Shown here piece by piece: positions 59,041 to 64,000 of a DNA stretch of 64,000 nt (positions within the stretch are counted from its first letter, which is position 1; every line of letters starts with the position of its first letter). The notes beneath the pieces are model-generated. The model was given only the letters and a program-made list of their open reading frames with translations. It was not told where the DNA came from and made no database searches. The position numbers and the translations under genes were made by a program. The DNA lies in the IMG/VR virus record IMGVR_UViG_3300030508_000013, positions 62,001 to 126,000 of that record. One strand, 5' to 3'. The DNA comes from a virus.

Positions 59041-59289
59041 TTAATCAATTGGATGTCTTGATATATTGTACTTCCGTCCATAATCTCGTTCTCTATCCAC
59101 ACATTTTTCGCATTTGTGACAAGTGAAATATAAAATACGTGGACATGCGCTATTATCACCTTTGAAAGAAACTCCTTCATCCCAATAGTGAAAACAAAAT
59201 AGTTGCTTAAAGAATTTTCTTATTGATCGACGATAGTCAGATACAAGTATAATTACAAAGCAAAATACACAAAACGTAACCGACTCCAC
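59041..59289 (-). CDS. small membrane protein with zinc-like Cys pairs
   Basis: 82 residues. N-terminal hydrophobic helix (VTFCVFCFVIILVSDY), then FTCHKCEKC giving CxxCxxC, plus His and further Cys. Unknown. Confidence 0.5.
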   Translation of the reverse strand: MESVTFCVFCFVIILVSDYRRSIRKFFKQLFCFHYWDEGVSFKGDNSACPRILYFTCHKCEKCVDRERDYGRKYNISRHPID

Positions 59290-59312
59290 AATGCAGAAAG
59301 TGCTTGGCGTGA

Positions 59313-60212
59313 TTATCCTATTTTAGAATTACTTCCAGATTTATATTTAATCGTTATTGCGAAGTTACCAGTATCATTCAATCTTACACCCCAATTACTG
59401 TACATGTGCGGGCAGTAGACATTACGCTTGTTAATAATTGTTTCAAAACCTCGTACGCCACGTATTTCCACTCTAGTAGTTACTGGATCATATTCAATTG
59501 TTCTATACAGCGTTGTTGGTGAAGTTCCTTCTGGACACGCATGACCGTGAGGTAAAATATGCTTTAACAAAAACATACCTGACGGTAGCGTAATTTTACT
59601 AGTAGCTAATGCAAGTTCAGAAATATCTAGTTTTGTTATATCTTCTTTAGATGGCTGTTTATGCATAGCCCAGGCCACTCCATCAAAATCGAAATCATTA
59701 CTTTCTTTATTATCTTTACTGACACAAAGTGCAGATTTCTTAAGAAGTTCCAGTGTCATCTCTGGATTTTCATTAGCAGTCATTGGATCGATGGCGTGTG
59801 CTACCTTACAACGAGGCTTGAAGTTTCCATCCCCATCTGCGTAAAACCCAACCATCCTACTAGATCCCCAACTAGCCAATTTATTCCAATGATCAAACAT
59901 GGCTTCTAATGCGATTCCTTGCGCTGGGGTTACGTCAAAGTACGCAGTCATTTGGTAACGTTCTTTACTCTTTCTGATCGGAGTATGTGTTTCACTCAGC
60001 GATATTTGCGTAGTAAAGAATTTACTATCAAATGTCTTTACAATCTCAGCATAATTAGCAATCGTTTCTGGACGTTCTTCTGGATCGACTAATCGAATAT
60101 CGTGAAAACCAGCTTCTTTCAGAGCTTTTTGAATAACTGCTAAAATAACAGTTTTACCAGTGTTAGCTTTACCCGATATGTTAATCGAGATTTGATCTTT
60201 TTCAGTGTTCAT
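59313..60212 (-). CDS. P-loop protein, long form
   Basis: 299 residues. INISGKANTGKTVILAVIQK is a Walker A segment at residues ~10-29, followed by FHDIRLVDPEERPETIANYA. The first ~60 residues match the short form at 13335-13709. The C-terminal ~220 residues have SRMVGFYADGDGNFKPRCKV and HGHACPEGTSPTTLYRTIEY and are not recognised. A nucleotide-binding protein of unknown role. Confidence 0.65.
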   Translation of the reverse strand: MNTEKDQISINISGKANTGKTVILAVIQKALKEAGFHDIRLVDPEERPETIANYAEIVKTFDSKFFTTQISLSETHTPIRKSKERYQMTAYFDVTPAQGIALEAMFDHWNKLASWGSSRMVGFYADGDGNFKPRCKVAHAIDPMTANENPEMTLELLKKSALCVSKDNKESNDFDFDGVAWAMHKQPSKEDITKLDISELALATSKITLPSGMFLLKHILPHGHACPEGTSPTTLYRTIEYDPVTTRVEIRGVRGFETIINKRNVYCPHMYSNWGVRLNDTGNFAITIKYKSGSNSKIG

Positions 60213-60239
60213 TATAATTTCCTTTGTTCTAAGAATTTA

Positions 60240-60911
60240 TTATGCTAAGCCGTGTTTAGTAACCCACTCTGCTACAAGTGGGATGTTCGTAAAGCTTATT
60301 TCTTTGGCTAATACTTTCGCTTCTTCAATCTTGTTATTTTGCAAAAGTATACCAAGGTCACGTACTTCTGAAACACCTTGTCCATTATTATAGGACGCTT
60401 GTAACAAATACAATTCTTGCCACAGTGTTGAGAAATTATAAGTACCGGTGTGTTTAATTGAAAACCTAATAGGATACGCTCGCATAGCAGCCGATCCAAT
60501 TGAGAGAGGCAGTATGTCGATATTCAAATCGAAATCTTCTCGCATCTTTTCAAAACTACCAAAAACAAAAAATTCTAACGACGCCATCAATGATGACAAT
60601 ACGAATCCATTACTTGGACGATAGCCGCGCGTTGTTAACTCCTGAATAACACGCCCAGCCGATGCGTATGAATAAAATTTCTCAGCCATACTAGCATTCT
60701 CTGTCCAACATCCATTTGGTTCATCTGGGTTTTGGCGAATATGTATATCTCGATAAAAATAACTCGGAACACGTAAATGTTTCGAATTAACTCGAATAAT
60801 AACACCAGCAAAGTCAGATGTAATTTGTTGATCTGGAATTATGTCAAGACGATCTCTTGATTTTGTTATGACTTCCCAACCTGATATTTCTTTACCTCTA
60901 TAATAGTACAT
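60240..60911 (-). CDS. hypothetical protein
   Basis: 223 residues. GVIIRVNSKHLRVPSYFYRD and a central helical part; no motif recognised. Packed in the minus operon. Confidence 0.6.
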   Translation of the reverse strand: MYYYRGKEISGWEVITKSRDRLDIIPDQQITSDFAGVIIRVNSKHLRVPSYFYRDIHIRQNPDEPNGCWTENASMAEKFYSYASAGRVIQELTTRGYRPSNGFVLSSLMASLEFFVFGSFEKMREDFDLNIDILPLSIGSAAMRAYPIRFSIKHTGTYNFSTLWQELYLLQASYNNGQGVSEVRDLGILLQNNKIEEAKVLAKEISFTNIPLVAEWVTKHGLA

Positions 60912-60960
60912 TTCTTATCCTTTATCTACACAAACAATTAACGTGTTCTATATTTTTTTA

Positions 60961-61271
60961 TTATTCTGGCATAGTGTCTATTTTATACCCCATGAATTCT
61001 GCGTATTCACGTATCGTTGATACAAATAACTTAATGTCGATTTTATCTCCATTTATTGGCCATCTAGTGGCAGCGAAGAAGTTAGCCACGATAAAACTTA
61101 CAGCTTCATCACTCCCCGTGTCATTTGCCCCCCCCCCCACATTCCTATCCAAAGATAGTCTTGTGGGTAGAGCTGAAGTATCTTAGAAAGCTGTTGTTCG
61201 GTAAGAATGATACCACTAATCTCTTTGATCTTATCTTTGACCCAGTTGAACGTATCGTACGTTTGATGCAT
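60961..61271 (-). pseudogene. gene split by a G11 tract (possible phase-variable gene)
   Basis: From ATG at 61271: MHQTYDTFNWVKDKIKEISG ... LQLYPQDYLWIGMW, then a run of eleven G (61138-61128). In this frame it ends 11 codons later; one frame over, NDTGSDEAVSFIVANFFAAT and RWPINGDKIDIKLFV continue to a TAA at 60961. A run of 12 (or 9) G would join them into one ~103-residue protein, so slippage could switch it on and off. Function unknown. Confidence 0.5.
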
Positions 61272-61280
61272 ACCAACAAT

Positions 61281-61391
61281 TTATAGTAATTTCATCATAC
61301 GTTCTTTATGCATCTTCATGACCGTATTACAGTTGTCACTTGCAAAACGCTTCGGATCACTTACAAGATATTTAGGTTCTATGATCAACAT
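61281..61391 (-). CDS. very small open frame
   Basis: 36 residues: MLIIEPKYLVSDPKRFASDN and HKERMMKLL, with AAGGAAAATAGC upstream. Unknown. Confidence 0.4.
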   Translation of the reverse strand: MLIIEPKYLVSDPKRFASDNCNTVMKMHKERMMKLL

Positions 61392-61407
61392 GCTATTTTC
61401 CTTTATT

Positions 61408-61794
61408 TTATTTAATCACAATGAAACGAAAATTATTGGAACACTTCTTAGGATCTTCGGTTTCACCAAACCAACGTAGTACCCAATAATTGTTACTTGA
61501 GTCTTCAAACGTTATTTCAGCTTTCCACATCTTGCCAGGATAAACACCACTTGGTAATGAAGTGGAATATGTTTTTAGTTGACGAAATGTTTCTTGATTC
61601 ATGATAGCGTTCTTATCATCTATCACAATGTCTTTCGAATCAGGCTGTTCCCAATATTGCCCCATTGGATCTGTGACTGGCGGAATAATATTTGGATCTT
61701 TCTTACCAAATATCTTATCCCAGCCATCTCGATATTTATTCGATGGTTCTCTTGAAACAATCGTATCACCTGTGATATCATTTTTACTTGCCAT
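61408..61794 (-). CDS. paralogue of 46256-46633
   Basis: 128 residues. MNQETFRQLKTYSTSLPSGV, PGKMWKAEI and NNYWVLRWFGE align with the other copy; the N-terminal ~70 residues are different. Unknown. Confidence 0.6.
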   Translation of the reverse strand: MASKNDITGDTIVSREPSNKYRDGWDKIFGKKDPNIIPPVTDPMGQYWEQPDSKDIVIDDKNAIMNQETFRQLKTYSTSLPSGVYPGKMWKAEITFEDSSNNYWVLRWFGETEDPKKCSNNFRFIVIK

Positions 61795-61862
61795 TATTAC
61801 TCCTTAGGAAATAAACTGGAACTTACGAACAACCCTGATAGATTTAAAGCGTTGATATTAAT

Positions 61863-62159
61863 TCATGCCTCGTATATAAAAATACAAATTTGTAGTTTTA
61901 CGTGAAAAATACACTGCCATAAATCACCGTCACTATTGCCGCTGTCAATAATGATTAAGTTATTGAAATTTTCTTTAATCTCTTTATAAGAAATTAAACT
62001 AGGATCATTACCGTTTTCTATTTTTTCAATTCTTTGCTGATTAATTGGAATTCTTTGGTAAGCGTAAACTCCACCAAGTGCATCTTCATCAAACGCTCTA
62101 GTAAGGTAATTATAAAACATTGATATTGCTGCGTCGCCGTATTCAATTGTTGTTGCCAT
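61863..62159 (-). CDS. hypothetical protein
   Basis: 98 residues: helical N-terminus (AAISMFYNYLTRAFDEDALG) and C-terminal strand (DLWQCIFHVKLQICIFIYEA). Unknown. Confidence 0.5.
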   Translation of the reverse strand: MATTIEYGDAAISMFYNYLTRAFDEDALGGVYAYQRIPINQQRIEKIENGNDPSLISYKEIKENFNNLIIIDSGNSDGDLWQCIFHVKLQICIFIYEA

Positions 62160-62161
62160 TT

Positions 62162-62356
62162 CTATTTTCCTTTTTTCTCTTTGTAAATACCAAATGTTCG
62201 TAGATCTTGTTTAGCAATTTTTCGATCTTCTAGTATTACGTGTGTTGATGTAGTTTCAATAAATTTACTGATAATAATTTCATCACTACTATAAAGCGTA
62301 ACGCGTACGCGTTTTCCACGTTTACAACTAGTGTGGGAAGTTTTATGTTTTAACAT
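62162..62356 (-). CDS. small basic protein next to the repeat array
   Basis: 64 residues. KTSHTSCKRGKRVRVTLYSS and DEIIISKFIETTSTHVILED suggest a small beta-barrel (Sm/SH3-like) RNA- or DNA-binding fold. It is the gene nearest the array but points away from it. Unknown. Confidence 0.45.
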   Translation of the reverse strand: MLKHKTSHTSCKRGKRVRVTLYSSDEIIISKFIETTSTHVILEDRKIAKQDLRTFGIYKEKKGK

Positions 62357-62497
62357 TATTCTCCTTTATGATTATTAGTAAATTTATGGATGAGGAATGC
62401 TCTACCCTCACTCCTCTCCAATTGATACACTATGTTAAACTGTTGAGAGTCCGGTATCCTTAGGTCTCAACTTTTACTACTTGTCACTTCATATCGT
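62357..62497. promoter_or_regulatory. leader region of the repeat array
   Basis: 141 bases between the last minus-strand gene and the first regular repeat. It contains an isolated repeat-like TGATACACT at 62423-62431, out of phase with the array, and a hairpin GTTGAGA / TCTCAAC at 62442-62471. If the array is transcribed on the plus strand, its promoter should be here. Confidence 0.45.
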
Positions 62498-64000
62498 TGG
62501 TTTACTATCTTTAACTGATTCACTTTTAACTCATGGTTTACTTTACCAGATTGATTCACTTCACTCCCTTGGTTTACTAAGACGAATTGATTCACTTATT
62601 GCTATTGGTTTTATTCGTGGTTCTGATACACTTAAACACATTGGTTTACTAAACCTATTTGATTCACTACCCCGCTACGATACACTTGTTGGGTTTGGTT
62701 TACTATCTTGATTTGATGCACTAATTGGATCTGGTTTGCTTACGTTCATTGACACGCTAATTAATTCTGGTTTACTAGTTCGTAATGACACACTTCGCCA
62801 GCTTGGTTTACTACACGTTAATGATACACTACGATGGCTTGGGTTTATTTGCATTTCTGATACACTAGAGCACAACGGATTACTTTTATTGATTGATTCA
62901 CTAACAACCATTGGTTTACTGTTAAGCTTTGATTCACTAATTAATATTGGTTTACTGCCTTTCATTGATTCACTGCGGTGGGTTGGTTTACTGTCGAACG
63001 TTGATACACTATGCTTCCATGGTTTACTATACATTACTGATAAACTTACAGGAGATGGTTTACTTATTTAGTTCGATACACTGGATACCAATGGTTTACT
63101 GTTGATTGGCGATACACTAATACCTGTTGGTTTACTTCTGTTTTATGATTCAATCGTCGGGCTTGGTTTACTATCGTGTAATGATACACTTTTGACTAAT
63201 GGTTTGCTAAATCAACTTGATACACTAACCCGCTATGGTTTACTGTTGATTGGTGACGCACTTCAGTATGTTGGTTTACTAACGGTCATTGATTCACTTT
63301 TAACTCATGGACTACTTGCGCATGCCGATACACTTCGTTACATTGAGTTACTAAAAATATGTGATACAATAAACTCCAATGGATTACTTCCCCATTTTGA
63401 TACACTTTGCTGACTTGGTTTACTATGTTTCAACGATTAACTAGGTCTATCTGGTTTACTGTTTTTCACTGATGCGTTACGTAGCTTGGTTTACTTTCCT
63501 ATTCTGACTCACTGTGCTCCTATGGATTACTTACACATGCTGATTCACTACAGGTTAGTGGTTTACTTTGGCTGATTGATACACTAACGTATTATGGTTT
63601 ACTTAACACCGCTGATACACTTAAACAGATTGGTTTACTTTGCCTTCTTGATTCAGTTGTTGAGTTTGGTTTACTAACGAATTTTGATTCACTTCAGTCG
63701 CATGGTTTACTGCCAGGCTTTGATACACTACGCTGCAATGGTTTACTTATGTCCCTTGACACACTGTTGCTTCTTGGATTACTTTATACCCGTTGATACA
63801 CTGGTCTTAACTGGTTTACTCTGGTTCATTGATACACTTACTGTCTTCGGTTTACTATAACCTTCTGATACACTGTTATAAAACGAGTTAATTATCATCA
63901 TTGATACTTTAGGTCATTTTGGTTTACTTTTGTTGTTTGATTCGCTACTGTCTTCTGGTTTACTTTCTAGTTATGGCACACTAACTACCCATGAGTTACT
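62498..64000. repeat. TIGR-like array: alternating 9-base repeats and 9-base spacers
   Basis: 84 nine-base repeats at an exact 18-base pitch from 62498 to the last base (TGAGTTACT at 63992-64000). Two kinds alternate: TGGTTTACT and TGATTCACT/TGATACACT, so one full unit is 36 bases with two 9-base spacers. Spacers are almost all different. No insertion or deletion disturbs the pitch over 1.5 kb. Known TIGR arrays (TIGR-Tas systems) have just this plan: two alternating short repeats (edge and loop), two short spacers, and ~36-base guide RNAs loaded on a Nop58-like Tas protein. Open frames through it (GLLxxxDSLxxx peptides) arise because 36 is divisible by three; they contain stops. The array continues beyond the window. 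Confidence 0.85.

Noticed and set aside
62481-63413. Open frames coding for GLLxxxDSLxxx repeat proteins inside the array
   Set aside because: The 36-base period is divisible by three, so any stop-free spacer run gives a frame; stops occur in the spacers (62711, 63071, 63413), there is no ribosome site, and the opposite strand is open too.
62498-64000. CRISPR array
   Set aside because: Repeats and spacers are only nine bases and two repeat types alternate; no cas gene is visible. The TIGR plan fits much better.

Overview
The window is part of the genome of a large tailed bacteriophage infecting a Gram-negative host, most likely a proteobacterium. The evidence is a phiKZ-like size and set of virion proteins (a 746-residue major capsid protein, a ~1000-residue portal-like protein, several paralogous internal head proteins), an i-spanin/o-spanin-like pair, dense operons of small unknown genes separated by Shine-Dalgarno sites, and phage-type nucleotide, DNA and RNA enzymes. 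The dCTP deaminase core reads like beta/gamma-proteobacterial Dcd. The phage family is inferred, not proven. Base composition is AT-rich except in the capsid gene, parts of 31.9-33.0 kb and 46.8-49.1 kb, and a short structured island near 1.7 kb.

Layout: 0-5.5 kb (minus strand) carries two small proteins resembling the C-terminal domain of the RNA polymerase alpha subunit, two zinc/DUF6527-like proteins, a lysis-type cluster (membrane protein, Rz1-like lipoprotein, Rz-like protein) and a RuvC-like resolvase. 5.5-22.5 kb is the structural block (two large virion-like proteins, the portal on plus, several unknown proteins, the major capsid protein) and contains a wrecked TnpB element. 22.6-31.6 kb (plus strand) has a DnaB-like ATPase, tandem internal-head-like paralogues, an SF2/SNF2-like helicase, two visibly broken small genes and membrane proteins. 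31.7-62.4 kb (almost all minus strand) is an accessory region of about 75 short genes: Thg1-like enzyme, ATP-dependent ligase, dCTP deaminase, GNAT acetyltransferase, HAD phosphatase, DEDD exonuclease, GT9 glycosyltransferase, lipoproteins, a Tat-signal protein and several paralogue families. Shared promoter-like motifs (TTTCAGACATATAT) and hairpin terminators followed by TATGCCG divide it into units.

The strongest unusual signal is at the right edge. From 62498 to the window end there is an array of 84 nine-base repeats at an exact 18-base pitch, alternating TGGTTTACT-type and TGAT(T/A)CACT-type repeats with unique nine-base spacers, so one full unit is 36 bases. This is the architecture of a TIGR array (tandem interspaced guide RNA, TIGR-Tas systems), not of CRISPR. 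No Tas-like protein is recognisable in the window; the array runs off the end.

The window also holds remnants of other RNA-guided nuclease families: a truncated IscB (PLMP domain and RuvC-I only) with a well-folded omega-RNA upstream, a second orphan copy of the omega-RNA 5' scaffold 5.8 kb away with a compensatory hairpin, and the deleted TnpB. Several genes are interrupted at homopolymers (a G11 tract, a T5, an A5) or by an in-frame stop; these could be phase variation, decay or sequencing error.
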